NCBI GenBank assembly: GCA_021648225.1
Contig: JAKITE010000017.1
Span: forward strand, 1-33,505
Reading direction: 5' to 3'
DNA: 33,505 bases
DNA from: Paracoccaceae bacterium
Lineage (GTDB): Bacteria > Pseudomonadota > Alphaproteobacteria > Rhodobacterales > Rhodobacteraceae
The stretch's first letter is position 1; every line of letters begins with the position of its first letter. The notes below the pieces were generated by a model. It saw only the letters and a list, made by a program, of their open reading frames with translations. It made no database searches and was not told the origin of the DNA. Below, piece by piece: positions 8,084 to 15,526 of the stretch. The position numbers and the translations under genes are program-made.

Positions 8084-9143
8084 CCTCGGGTAAATCAGGG
8101 CCGCGATATAGCCCAGCTTCCATATATTTGCCCATAAAATACCGCCCCAAAACGCCGATACTGGCTGCCACCGGCACCGCGATCAACATGCCGGCAAAGC
8201 CCATCAGCACCGCAAATGCCGATAGCGAAAAGATCAACCAGACCGGGTGCAAACCAACCGAACCCCCAACCAGTTTTGGCGTCAGAAAATTACCCTCGAC
8301 CATTTGGCCGACCACAAAAACCAGCCCGACAACCGCGATCCAGACCGGATTATCCCAAAACTGGTATATCGCCAAGCCAATCGACAAAGCCCCGCCAACC
8401 ATAGTGCCCACATAAGGGATAAAGGTCAGAATTCCGGCGATCAAGCCCACCACCAGCCCGTATTGCAAGCCGATCAGCATCAGGCAGATCGAATAAAAAC
8501 TGCCCAGAATAAGGCTGACGGTAAGCTGCCCGCGCACAAACCCTGCCAGCACCGCATCGATTTCACGGGCAATTTTGCGGATTTCCTCAAGATGCTGGCG
8601 CGGCATCCACCCATCAACCGTGGCGACCAGTTTGTCCCAATCCAGCAACAGATAAAACGCCACGACCGGCGTGATAAACAGGATCAGCATAAAATCGAAT
8701 ATGGCCATTGAACCACTAAGAACGCCGTTGATAAATACTACGCCCTGGTCTTTCAACATACCCTCGAAGCTGGACAGAGACTGGCGAATGCGCGAATCTT
8801 CGATAAACAGGCCCGGGAATTTTTCGCCCAGATAGACTTGCAATCTGGCCACATAATCCGGCGCAGACTGAAACAGCCCCACCAGTTGCTCGGCAATCAG
8901 CGGCACGATCAGCAACAGAATGAAAATCACCACCAAAATCGCGATTAGCGAAATGATCGACGTAGCCATGGCGCGCGGCATGCCCATACGCTCCAGCCGG
9001 TCGGCCACCGGGTCAAGAAAATAGGCAATGGCAGCGCCCGCAATAAACGGCAGTAAAATACTGCTGAACATCCATAAAAACAGGATCACAGCCACAGCCA
9101 AAAGGCCCCACCATTTTATCTGGTTTCCGGTGCTAAGTCCCAT
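8076..9143 (-). CDS. AI-2E family transporter (PerM/YdiK-type membrane protein)
   Basis: A 355-residue inner-membrane protein of the AI-2E transporter family. Two hydrophobic helices open the protein (LLAVAVILFLWMFSSILLPF and IISLIAILVVIFILLLIV), a polar stretch of about 80 residues follows, and then five or six helices with the conserved segments TPVVAFYLLLDWD and LTFIPYVGTMVGG. The conserved acidic region DWDKLVATVDGWMPR and the C-terminal GFAGMLIAVPVAA are also family marks. Members have been linked to autoinducer-2 export, Na+/H+ exchange or solute efflux; the substrate here cannot be read from sequence. It starts 8 nt after nadK behind a good GGGGGA site. Confidence 0.85.
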   Translation of the reverse strand: MGLSTGNQIKWWGLLAVAVILFLWMFSSILLPFIAGAAIAYFLDPVADRLERMGMPRAMATSIISLIAILVVIFILLLIVPLIAEQLVGLFQSAPDYVARLQVYLGEKFPGLFIEDSRIRQSLSSFEGMLKDQGVVFINGVLSGSMAIFDFMLILFITPVVAFYLLLDWDKLVATVDGWMPRQHLEEIRKIAREIDAVLAGFVRGQLTVSLILGSFYSICLMLIGLQYGLVVGLIAGILTFIPYVGTMVGGALSIGLAIYQFWDNPVWIAVVGLVFVVGQMVEGNFLTPKLVGGSVGLHPVWLIFSLSAFAVLMGFAGMLIAVPVAASIGVLGRYFMGKYMEAGLYRGPDLPEDE

Positions 9144-9151
9144 ATTTCCCC

Positions 9152-9916
9152 CTAGACAAATTGTTCGCGCAATAAACGTTCTTCCAGACCATGGCCCGGA
9201 TCAAATAATAATTTATGTGTGATATGTGGTTCTGACCGGATTTCAACCCGCAGCACATTACGCACCTCGGATGAATCCGCCACTGCGGAAACCGGACGTT
9301 TATCGGGTTCCAGCACATCAATGCAAATGCTGGCATCCATGGGCAACAAAGCCCCCCGCCAGCGGCGCGGACGAAACGCCGCCACGGCAGTTAGGGCCAG
9401 AATATTGGCATCAATCGGCAAGATCGGCCCGTGCGCGGAATAATTATAAGCGGTTGAGCCAGCCGGGGTTGAAACCAGTGCGCCATCACAAACCAGTTCT
9501 TGCATGCGCAGCTGACCATTGATGGATATCTGTAATTTTGCGGCTTGGGGGCCTGCACGCAGTAAAGACACCTCGTTAATCGCCAAAGCGGTGATTTTAG
9601 AACCATCCAAACAGGTCGTTGTCATATGCAAAGGATGAATCTGCGCCTGTTCGGCAGCATTAATACGTTCCAGCAGGCTTTCCTCGGAATAGTCATTCAT
9701 CAAAAAACCGACCGTGCCTTGATGCATACCGTAAACCGGCGCGGGCAGGTCCTGGGTTTTGTGCAGGGTTGATAGCATAAACCCATCGCCACCAAGCGGC
9801 ACAATCACGTCAGCATCCTCCAGATCAGCCTGACCATATAGCCCGACAAGGCGCGCCATTGCCGCCTGTGCCTTATCCGCCCTGCTGGCGGTGAAGTGGA
9901 TTTTGCTGATCGTCAT
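9152..9916 (-). CDS. nadK: NAD kinase
   Basis: Phosphorylates NAD to NADP in the cytoplasm. The 254-residue protein carries the GGDG motif (VIVPLGGDGFMLSTLH, about residues 37-52), the second motif ALAINEVSLLR with the conserved NE pair, and the Gly-rich/Thr region DGALVSTPAGSTAYNYSAHGP that binds NAD. This is the shorter alphaproteobacterial form, without the N-terminal extension of the E. coli enzyme. It is the first gene of the leftward operon nadK - permease - hdaA - ppk1 - ppx, and its start faces glyA across a shared 160-bp promoter region. Confidence 0.94.
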   Translation of the reverse strand: MTISKIHFTASRADKAQAAMARLVGLYGQADLEDADVIVPLGGDGFMLSTLHKTQDLPAPVYGMHQGTVGFLMNDYSEESLLERINAAEQAQIHPLHMTTTCLDGSKITALAINEVSLLRAGPQAAKLQISINGQLRMQELVCDGALVSTPAGSTAYNYSAHGPILPIDANILALTAVAAFRPRRWRGALLPMDASICIDVLEPDKRPVSAVADSSEVRNVLRVEIRSEPHITHKLLFDPGHGLEERLLREQFV

Positions 9917-9954
9917 TTTGACTTTCCTGAACCGATATTCTTATGTGGCAATCT

Positions 9955-9994
9955 TTGGCGCGCAACTCAAGCCTATTATAGTGTCGGGTATAAT
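9955..9994. promoter_or_regulatory. Divergent promoter region of nadK and glyA
   Basis: Two -10-like boxes lie back to back. On the plus strand there is TATAAT (9989-9994), and also TTGGCG (9955-9960) with TATAGT (9977-9982) at 16-bp spacing. On the minus strand there is a perfect TATAAT (9980-9975). Overlap of the boxes suggests nadK and glyA promoters may compete for polymerase. No convincing -35 is seen for the two perfect -10 boxes. A small hairpin (TGCCC/GGGCA, 10038-10053) sits further downstream in the glyA leader. Confidence 0.4.
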
Positions 9995-10077
9995 GTCGGT
10001 CGCGAGCATCGCTTTTGCATTGCCATAGCCGCATAACTGCCCCTAAAAGGGCAAAAATTCACCAACGGAGTGAGCCT

Positions 10078-11370
10078 ATGTCCGATAAAACTGAATCTGC
10101 TTTCTTTACCGAAACCCTTGCAACCCGCGACCCCGCCATAAAAGCCGCCATCACCGGCGAGCTGGGCCGGCAACGTGACGAGATCGAATTGATCGCCAGT
10201 GAAAACATTGTTTCTGCCGCAGTGATGGAAGCCCAAGGCTCTGTGCTGACCAATAAATACGCCGAGGGCTATGTCGGGCGGCGTTACTATGGCGGCTGTG
10301 AACATGTGGATGTGGTCGAGGCCCTTGCGATTGATCGTGCCAAGCAGCTTTTTGGCTGCGAATTTATCAATGTGCAGCCCCATTCGGGTTCGCAAGCCAA
10401 CCAGGCTGTGTTTATGGCTTTGATTAAACCGGGTGATACTATTCTGGGTATGAACCTGGCCTCGGGCGGGCATCTGACCCACGGCGCGCGGCCAAACCAG
10501 TCGGGCAAATGGTTTAATGCGGTGCAATATGGCGTGCGCAAACAAGACAATCTGCTGGATTATGACGAAATGCGCGCTTTGGCGCTGGAACATAAGCCAA
10601 AGCTGATCATTGCCGGTGGCTCTGCCATTCCGCGCCGGATAGATTTTGCCAAATTCCGCGCGGTGGCTGACGAGGTCGGCGCGATGTTGCTGGTTGATAT
10701 GGCGCATTTTGCCGGTCTGGTTGCCACCGGCGCGCATCCTTCGCCTTTCCCCCATGCGGATGTGGTCACCACCACCACCCACAAAACCCTGCGCGGCCCG
10801 CGTGGCGGCATGATTTTGACCAATAGTTTCGAAATTTCCAAAAAGGTGAATTCAGCGATTTTCCCCGGCATTCAGGGCGGGCCGTTGATGCATGTGATTG
10901 CTGCCAAGGCTGTGGCTTTTGGCGAGGCGCTAACCCCCGAATTCAAAACCTATATTGATGCGGTGGTGGCCAATGCCGATGCGCTGGCCAAAACCCTGAT
11001 CAAGGGTGGTCTGGATATTATTTCCGGTGGCACCGACACCCATCTGTTGCTGGTGGACCTGCGCCCCAAGGGCGTAAAAGGCAACGCCACCGAGGCCGCG
11101 TTGGGGCGCGCCCAAATTACCTGCAACAAAAACGGTATTCCGTTTGATCCTGAAAAACCGTCGATCACCTCAGGCATCCGGCTCGGGTCCCCTGCGGGCA
11201 CAACACGGGGATTCGGTGTGAAAGAATTTACCCAAATTGGCGAGATGATTCTCGAAGTGGTTAACGGGCTGGCGATAAATGGCGCAGACGGAAACGGGGA
11301 AACAGAGACCAAAATTGCTGCCAAGGCTCAGGAATTATGCGATAAATTCCCTATGTATCCCGACCTGTAG
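10078..11370 (+). CDS. glyA: Serine hydroxymethyltransferase
   Basis: PLP enzyme that interconverts serine and glycine with tetrahydrofolate, the main source of one-carbon units. The 430-residue protein has all signatures: IELIASENIVSAAVMEAQGS near the N-terminus, NVQPHSGSQANQAVF, LVDMAHFAGLVATGAHPSPFPHADVVT, and the PLP-lysine motif TTTTHKTLRGPRGG. GIRLGSPAGTTRGF lies near the C-terminus. The start at 10078 (MSDKTESAFF) follows a GGAG 8 nt upstream; an in-frame upstream start at 10015 has no such site. No glycine or folate riboswitch consensus is recognisable in the leader. Confidence 0.97.
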   Translation: MSDKTESAFFTETLATRDPAIKAAITGELGRQRDEIELIASENIVSAAVMEAQGSVLTNKYAEGYVGRRYYGGCEHVDVVEALAIDRAKQLFGCEFINVQPHSGSQANQAVFMALIKPGDTILGMNLASGGHLTHGARPNQSGKWFNAVQYGVRKQDNLLDYDEMRALALEHKPKLIIAGGSAIPRRIDFAKFRAVADEVGAMLLVDMAHFAGLVATGAHPSPFPHADVVTTTTHKTLRGPRGGMILTNSFEISKKVNSAIFPGIQGGPLMHVIAAKAVAFGEALTPEFKTYIDAVVANADALAKTLIKGGLDIISGGTDTHLLLVDLRPKGVKGNATEAALGRAQITCNKNGIPFDPEKPSITSGIRLGSPAGTTRGFGVKEFTQIGEMILEVVNGLAINGADGNGETETKIAAKAQELCDKFPMYPDL

Positions 11371-11383
11371 CACCACTAGATGA

Positions 11384-11418
11384 TGTGGGAAATCACAAAT
11401 TTATCTCGATTTCCCACA
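11384..11418. repeat. Perfect 11-bp inverted repeat after glyA
   Basis: TGTGGGAAATC (11384-11394) and GATTTCCCACA (11408-11418) are exact reverse complements separated by 13 nt, starting 13 nt after the glyA stop. The element lacks a T-run on either side, so it is not a typical intrinsic terminator. It may stabilise the glyA 3' end, act with Rho, or be a binding site upstream of the next gene. Confidence 0.6.
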
Positions 11419-11491
11419 AATATAGTAACCTTCCAGTAATCTTTCTGAGCGATAAATTAAGTCGAGCAGCAACAAAAACCTGGAGGATAAA

Positions 11492-12256
11492 ATGGGGCTA
11501 CAAGCACTCATCTTCGACGTAGATGGCACCCTGGCCGAAACCGCCGAAATCCATCGCGCCGCGTTTAACCAAGCATTTGAGGAATTCAACACCGGCTGGT
11601 GTTGGAACCGCGCCACCTATAGCTATCTGATGCATATGCCAAAAGATGCCGATATGCTGGAGGCTTATAACGCCATATCGACCTCTAAAAATCTGCAACA
11701 TACCTTATTACCTGATATGCTGGGCCAGATTGCCTTGCGGAAAAAGCAGGTTTATCTGTCAATGCTGGCTGGCGGTGCCGCGTATCTACGCCCCGGTGTT
11801 TGCCGATTGATGGACGAGGCACGGCGTGATGGTGTTGCGCTTGGTATTGTATCCACCCGCAGCCGCATTGAATTTGAAATACTGGTGACCAATACGCTGG
11901 GCTTTGATGCGTTGGGTATGTTCGATACGATCCGCACGTCAGAGGATTGTCAGCAAAATGCCCTGACCGCCTATCGTTATGTGATTGCCGATCTGGCCAT
12001 TAACCCTGCCAAATCCGTAGCAATTGACGACACCGAATCCGGCATTCGCCATGCAGTAATTTGCGGGTTAAAAACCATTGCTACCCCCGGCATCTATACA
12101 TCGTCGGGGCGGTTTGATGCGGCGGAAATTGTGGTCAGCGATCTGGGCCAGCCCGCAGAACCTTTTGATGTGATTCTGGGAAACGCCCATGGAACCGGAT
12201 ATATAACCTCGGGATTTTTGCAGCAAATGGTTGGGTCTAATCTGGTTGCTGCCTAG
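11492..12256 (+). CDS. CbbY-like HAD-family phosphatase
   Basis: A 254-residue cytoplasmic HAD hydrolase of subfamily IA. Motif I is FDVDGTLAETAEIHRAAFN (nucleophile and acid/base Asp, residues 9 and 11), motif II is IVSTRSR (Thr in place of the commoner Ser is accepted) and motif IV is SVAIDDTESGIRHAV. The cap domain sits between motifs I and II. The wording resembles the CbbY/phosphoglycolate phosphatase-like branch, which removes xylulose 1,5-bisphosphate in Calvin-cycle organisms; no cbb genes are present here, so the substrate is open. The ribosome binding site GGAGG is strong. Its last 20 bases overlap the end of the convergent tetR. Confidence 0.85.
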   Translation: MGLQALIFDVDGTLAETAEIHRAAFNQAFEEFNTGWCWNRATYSYLMHMPKDADMLEAYNAISTSKNLQHTLLPDMLGQIALRKKQVYLSMLAGGAAYLRPGVCRLMDEARRDGVALGIVSTRSRIEFEILVTNTLGFDALGMFDTIRTSEDCQQNALTAYRYVIADLAINPAKSVAIDDTESGIRHAVICGLKTIATPGIYTSSGRFDAAEIVVSDLGQPAEPFDVILGNAHGTGYITSGFLQQMVGSNLVAA

Positions 12257-12851
12257 ATTTGCAGCACACGATGCCCAAAACCATATCCAGATAAATGTCT
12301 TCGACACTGGTGCTGGCCAGCCGACCCTCATCGCGAAACCAGGTGTTGATGCCGGTTAACATGGCAATGATCGAATAGGTGGCCAATTTTGGGTCTGCCA
12401 GATTAAATTTACCGCTTTCAACGCCGGATTTCAAAATGGCTTTCAGGTGATTTTCATAGGCCTGCCGCTGGCTGGTTATGCTGGCAAAATTGCTATCAGA
12501 CAGGTTTCGCAGCTCCATATAAGCAATAAAAACCTCGTCAACGCGCTTTAGGTGAAAGCGGATGTGGAAGCGCACAAAACCAACCAGTTGTGATTTTGGA
12601 TCATCCGGCAGTAGCTTTGATTCCTCCTGCCATGCATCCAGCAATTCTTGCATATGGCGGTGCATCAGATCAAACAAAAGCGATTGTTTATCAGGGGTAT
12701 ACAGATAAAGCGCGCCGGCCTGCACGCCGATTTCAGCCGCGATCTGGCGCATGGAAACCGCTGCATAACCGTGTCGCGCAAACAGCTTTGTTGCGGCTAT
12801 TTGCAGATCACGCGCGGTTTTTTCGCCGCTTGAGCCGGTTTTTCGCGCCAT
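12237..12851 (-). CDS. TetR/AcrR-family transcriptional regulator next to phaC
   Basis: A 204-residue one-component repressor. Residues about 12-60 form the TetR DNA-binding domain: ARDLQIAATKLFARHGYAAV then the helix-turn-helix MRQIAAEIGVQAGALYLYTPDKQSLL. The rest is an alpha-helical ligand and dimer domain (AYMELRNLSD, ILKSGVESGKFNLADP) of the type often found in regulators of acyl-CoA or fatty-acid metabolism. It lies 51 bp downstream of phaC on the same strand, with a perfect palindrome in the gap, so autoregulation is likely. Control of PHA or fatty-acid genes is inference from position. Confidence 0.88.
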   Translation of the reverse strand: MARKTGSSGEKTARDLQIAATKLFARHGYAAVSMRQIAAEIGVQAGALYLYTPDKQSLLFDLMHRHMQELLDAWQEESKLLPDDPKSQLVGFVRFHIRFHLKRVDEVFIAYMELRNLSDSNFASITSQRQAYENHLKAILKSGVESGKFNLADPKLATYSIIAMLTGINTWFRDEGRLASTSVEDIYLDMVLGIVCCKSRQQPD

Positions 12852-12876
12852 TACTACCCCTTTTCAGCAAGGTAAC

Positions 12877-12890
12877 TGAACAAGTGTTCA
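12877..12890. promoter_or_regulatory. Palindromic operator candidate upstream of tetR
   Basis: TGAACAAGTGTTCA is a perfect inverted repeat (6-bp arms, 2-bp centre), 26-39 bp upstream of the tetR start codon and 13 bp downstream of the phaC stop. TetR proteins usually bind such palindromes in their own promoters. No second copy is visible in the phaC upstream region (14700-14784) or before the neighbouring HAD gene. Confidence 0.6.
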
Positions 12891-12902
12891 ATAGAAAGAG
12901 AT

Positions 12903-14699
12903 TTATACGTCAAAGCGTTTTTTGACAAATGCGCCGGGGGCATCCTCCAAACACCCGTTGACTTTTCCCGGCACACGTTTGGCGACCTTTTTGCCGGAAC
13001 GTTTCTTTAACCAGCGGTCCCAGTCGGGCCACCAGCTGCCCGCGGTCTCATTGGCTGTTTCCAGCCATTCGGGCAAGGTATCGGCACTTAGGTCTTCGTT
13101 GGTCCAATATTGGTATTTCCCTGCCGCAACCGGATTGACCACGCCAGCGATATGGCCCGACCCTGCCAAAACAAAGCGAATATCCGCATTTTCCATCATT
13201 TTCGCCCCTATATAAACCGAAGCAGCGGGCGCGATATGGTCTTCTTTTGTGGCCAGATGATAGGCGGGAACCTTGATATCCGACACCAGAACTGCTGTAT
13301 CTTGCACCGTCAAAACTCCCTTTGAAAAGGCGTTTCTGGTGTAAAATTCCTCAAGATAAAAATGATGCAGCTTGGCGGGCATGGCGGTGCTGTCGGAATT
13401 CCAATACAAAAGATCAAACGGAAACGGGTCTTTGCCCAGCATGTAATTATTAACAATATAAGACCAGATCAGATCGCTGGAGCGCAGCATATTAAAAGCG
13501 CTGGCCATGGTTTGGGCCGGCAAAAACCCTTGCTGCATTTGTTCATCAACCATAGCAATGGTTTTATCATCCACAAAAACCTGCAAATCACCGGCATCGA
13601 CAAAATCCATCAATGCAGTGAAAAATGTGGCCGAGGCAACCCGTTTATCACCGGTTTTGCCCAGTTTTGCCAGCAATGTGCCAGCCAGCGTGCCTGCAAT
13701 GCAATACGACCCGAGATGCAGTTTTTTCTGGCCTGTTTCGCGCAGGCAAATATCCATGGCATCGGAAACTGCCTGTAAATAGCTATCCCATGTTTCGTCT
13801 TTTTGGGCCGCATCGGGGTTAACCCATGAAATCACAAAAACCGTATAGCCCTGCCCCACCAGATATTTCATCAAAGATTTCTTGGGGTTAAGGTCCAGCA
13901 CATAATATTTGTTGATCCATGGCGGAATGAACAAAAGCGGTTTTGCATAAACCGTTTCGGTGCTTGGCGCATATTGAATAAGCTGCAAGATATTATTTTG
14001 CCAAATCACCTTGCCGGGCGTAACCGCCATATCGCGACCGACCTTGAATGCATCCATATCGGTTTGGCGGATCAATAATTCGCCTTTGCCGCGCTCCATA
14101 TCCTCCAGCATCATGTGCAAGCCACGCACCAGATTTTCACCGTTTGAATTGGCGGTGGCCTCCAGAACCTCGGGGTTAAGGGCAAAAAAATTGGCCGGAT
14201 TCATCGATTCGGCAAAAGTGCGGGTGTAAAACGCCGCCTTTTTACGTTCCGGCCCGCTTAGCCCGTCAATATCGTTCACTGTGTCCTGCATCCAGCCCGA
14301 GGTCAGCAGATAGGATTGTTTGAGATATTCAAAAACCGCGTTTTCCGACCAGTCTTTATGGGCAAATCTTTTGCCAGCCTCGGGGATTTCGGGCATTTCC
14401 ACATCCGGTGTTTCGCCCAGCATTTTTGCCATTGCCTGCTGCCAGATCGTGGCTTGATCTTTCCACAGGCTGAGGGCGGAATCGGCCATTTCTTGCGGAT
14501 TTTCCATAAATGCCCGCATCATATCCGCCATCACAGGGCTTATATTCAGCGGATCGGGGCTTTGTGATTGATCCTGATTTTGCTTTTCCAGATAGGTTTC
14601 CCAGATTTTCGCAGAAAGACTGGCGATTTGCGCCATATTAGCGGCGATTTCCTGCCCTTGTCGGGCCAGTGCGTCGATCTCTGCTTTGCTATCTGGCAT
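12903..14699 (-). CDS. phaC: Class I poly(3-hydroxyalkanoate) synthase
   Basis: Polymerises (R)-3-hydroxyacyl-CoA into PHA storage granules. The 598-residue length fits class I. The N-terminal PhaC domain (NPANFFALNPEVLEATANSNGENLVRGL) is followed by the alpha/beta-hydrolase core. The lipase-like box is GSYCIAGTLAGT with the catalytic Cys, the catalytic Asp is in KEDHIAP and the His in GSGHIAGVVNP. FIPPWINKYYVLDLNPKKS is also characteristic. The start ATG at 14699 follows AGGAA. No phaA, phaB, phaZ or phasin gene lies nearby; a TetR regulator follows in the same direction. Confidence 0.96.
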   Translation of the reverse strand: MPDSKAEIDALARQGQEIAANMAQIASLSAKIWETYLEKQNQDQSQSPDPLNISPVMADMMRAFMENPQEMADSALSLWKDQATIWQQAMAKMLGETPDVEMPEIPEAGKRFAHKDWSENAVFEYLKQSYLLTSGWMQDTVNDIDGLSGPERKKAAFYTRTFAESMNPANFFALNPEVLEATANSNGENLVRGLHMMLEDMERGKGELLIRQTDMDAFKVGRDMAVTPGKVIWQNNILQLIQYAPSTETVYAKPLLFIPPWINKYYVLDLNPKKSLMKYLVGQGYTVFVISWVNPDAAQKDETWDSYLQAVSDAMDICLRETGQKKLHLGSYCIAGTLAGTLLAKLGKTGDKRVASATFFTALMDFVDAGDLQVFVDDKTIAMVDEQMQQGFLPAQTMASAFNMLRSSDLIWSYIVNNYMLGKDPFPFDLLYWNSDSTAMPAKLHHFYLEEFYTRNAFSKGVLTVQDTAVLVSDIKVPAYHLATKEDHIAPAASVYIGAKMMENADIRFVLAGSGHIAGVVNPVAAGKYQYWTNEDLSADTLPEWLETANETAGSWWPDWDRWLKKRSGKKVAKRVPGKVNGCLEDAPGAFVKKRFDV

Positions 14700-14720
14700 T
14701 TACGCTTCCTGCTGCTTGCC

Positions 14721-14738
14721 CCGTGGCCTTAGCCACGG
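14721..14738 (-). promoter_or_regulatory. Hairpin in the phaC leader
   Basis: CCGTGGC and GCCACGG form a perfect 7-bp stem with a 4-nt loop, 22-39 nt upstream of the phaC start codon and just ahead of its ribosome binding site. It could be an mRNA structure affecting phaC translation or a DNA-binding palindrome between phaC and the divergent lipoprotein gene. No T-run follows, so it is not a terminator. Confidence 0.4.
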
Positions 14739-14784
14739 TAAACATATTGAAACCCGATAACGGGCAACTTTAGGCGCAGTATAC

Positions 14785-15105
14785 GTGAAATATATTTCTT
14801 TTCCAACGGGGCGTTTTAGCCTGATTGTGGTTTTGATGGCTTTATCCGCCTGTTCATTTGACGCGGAACTGCGCCAGTTTAGTAACGCGGTTCCAAAACA
14901 GATTGACGGTATTGGCTGGCCCGCGCTTTCCCCGATTGGCGATTTTGCCTCGTCGCGTGATATTGCGCCAATCCCCGATCCACGATCATTGGCACAACGT
15001 GCTGCTGATCTGCGCCAACGGGCAAACGCGCTGCGCGGGCCGGTGCTGGACCCGGCCCGAAAACGCGCAATGCGTGCGGCTTTGGCACGGTATTATCAGG
15101 GTTGA
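14785..15105 (+). CDS. Small predicted lipoprotein
   Basis: A 106-residue protein starting with GTG. The N-terminus MKYISFPTGRF is followed by a hydrophobic stretch and the lipobox ALSAC (Cys at about residue 23), so it should be lipidated and anchored in the membrane facing the periplasm. The mature part has a conserved-looking C-terminal helix rich in Arg and Ala (RAADLRQRANALRGPVLDP). It resembles uncharacterised Rhodobacterales lipoproteins with the same RAxxLRxRAxxLR helix. It stands divergent to phaC and precedes the RraB-like gene by 55 bp. Function is not known. Confidence 0.75.
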   Translation: MKYISFPTGRFSLIVVLMALSACSFDAELRQFSNAVPKQIDGIGWPALSPIGDFASSRDIAPIPDPRSLAQRAADLRQRANALRGPVLDPARKRAMRAALARYYQG

Positions 15106-15160
15106 TCTTGCGCGTTTCTGGCCCCATAACCCCAGCGTTACCAATAACCGGAGCATCAAC

Positions 15161-15517
15161 GTGACAAGCATTGAATGGGATTTTGACAGCCAACAAGCCG
15201 CAACCCGTTATACGGTGGCGCAGCTGATCGCCGAGAAAAACGTGCCGGAAAACGCCAGAATTACGCTGGAACTGTTTTTTATCCCGACCGAAAATCCCGA
15301 TACCGAAGCCCTGCTAAAAGCCTTGAAAACCTTTGGTTATGCTGCCGAACCCGAACAGGAAACGCTTGAGGGTGGCACCACGCGCATTGCCATTCTGGTA
15401 TCCATAGAAAACCTTGAAATGTCGGCCGATAATATCTGGCTGCACGAAGAACGCACAACAAAAATTGCCCTGCCCCGTGGCTATGCCCCCGATGGCTGGG
15501 GCTTTGTCGAACCTTGA
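15161..15517 (+). CDS. RraB-like protein (ribonuclease E inhibitor family)
   Basis: A 118-residue acidic cytoplasmic protein. In E. coli, RraB binds RNase E and modulates which RNAs the degradosome cuts. Similarity to that family is seen in ATRYTVAQLIAEKNVPENAR (helix), LELFFIPTENPDTEALLKAL then FGYAAEP (beta-alpha-beta with the conserved GY), and the C-terminal PDGWGFVEP, matching the YDGWG ending of RraB. I chose the GTG at 15161 because GGAG sits 7 nt upstream and the family N-terminus begins with such a short W-D-F segment. The frame stays open upstream to 14858, but that part runs through the lipoprotein gene in another frame. Whether it regulates RNase E here is untested. Confidence 0.68.
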   Translation: MTSIEWDFDSQQAATRYTVAQLIAEKNVPENARITLELFFIPTENPDTEALLKALKTFGYAAEPEQETLEGGTTRIAILVSIENLEMSADNIWLHEERTTKIALPRGYAPDGWGFVEP

Positions 15518-15526
15518 GAGAAAACC

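Noticed and set aside
9976..10782. A 268-codon leftward frame opposite glyA.
   Set aside because: It lies fully within the glyA coding region and promoter, and shows only compositional echoes of glyA.
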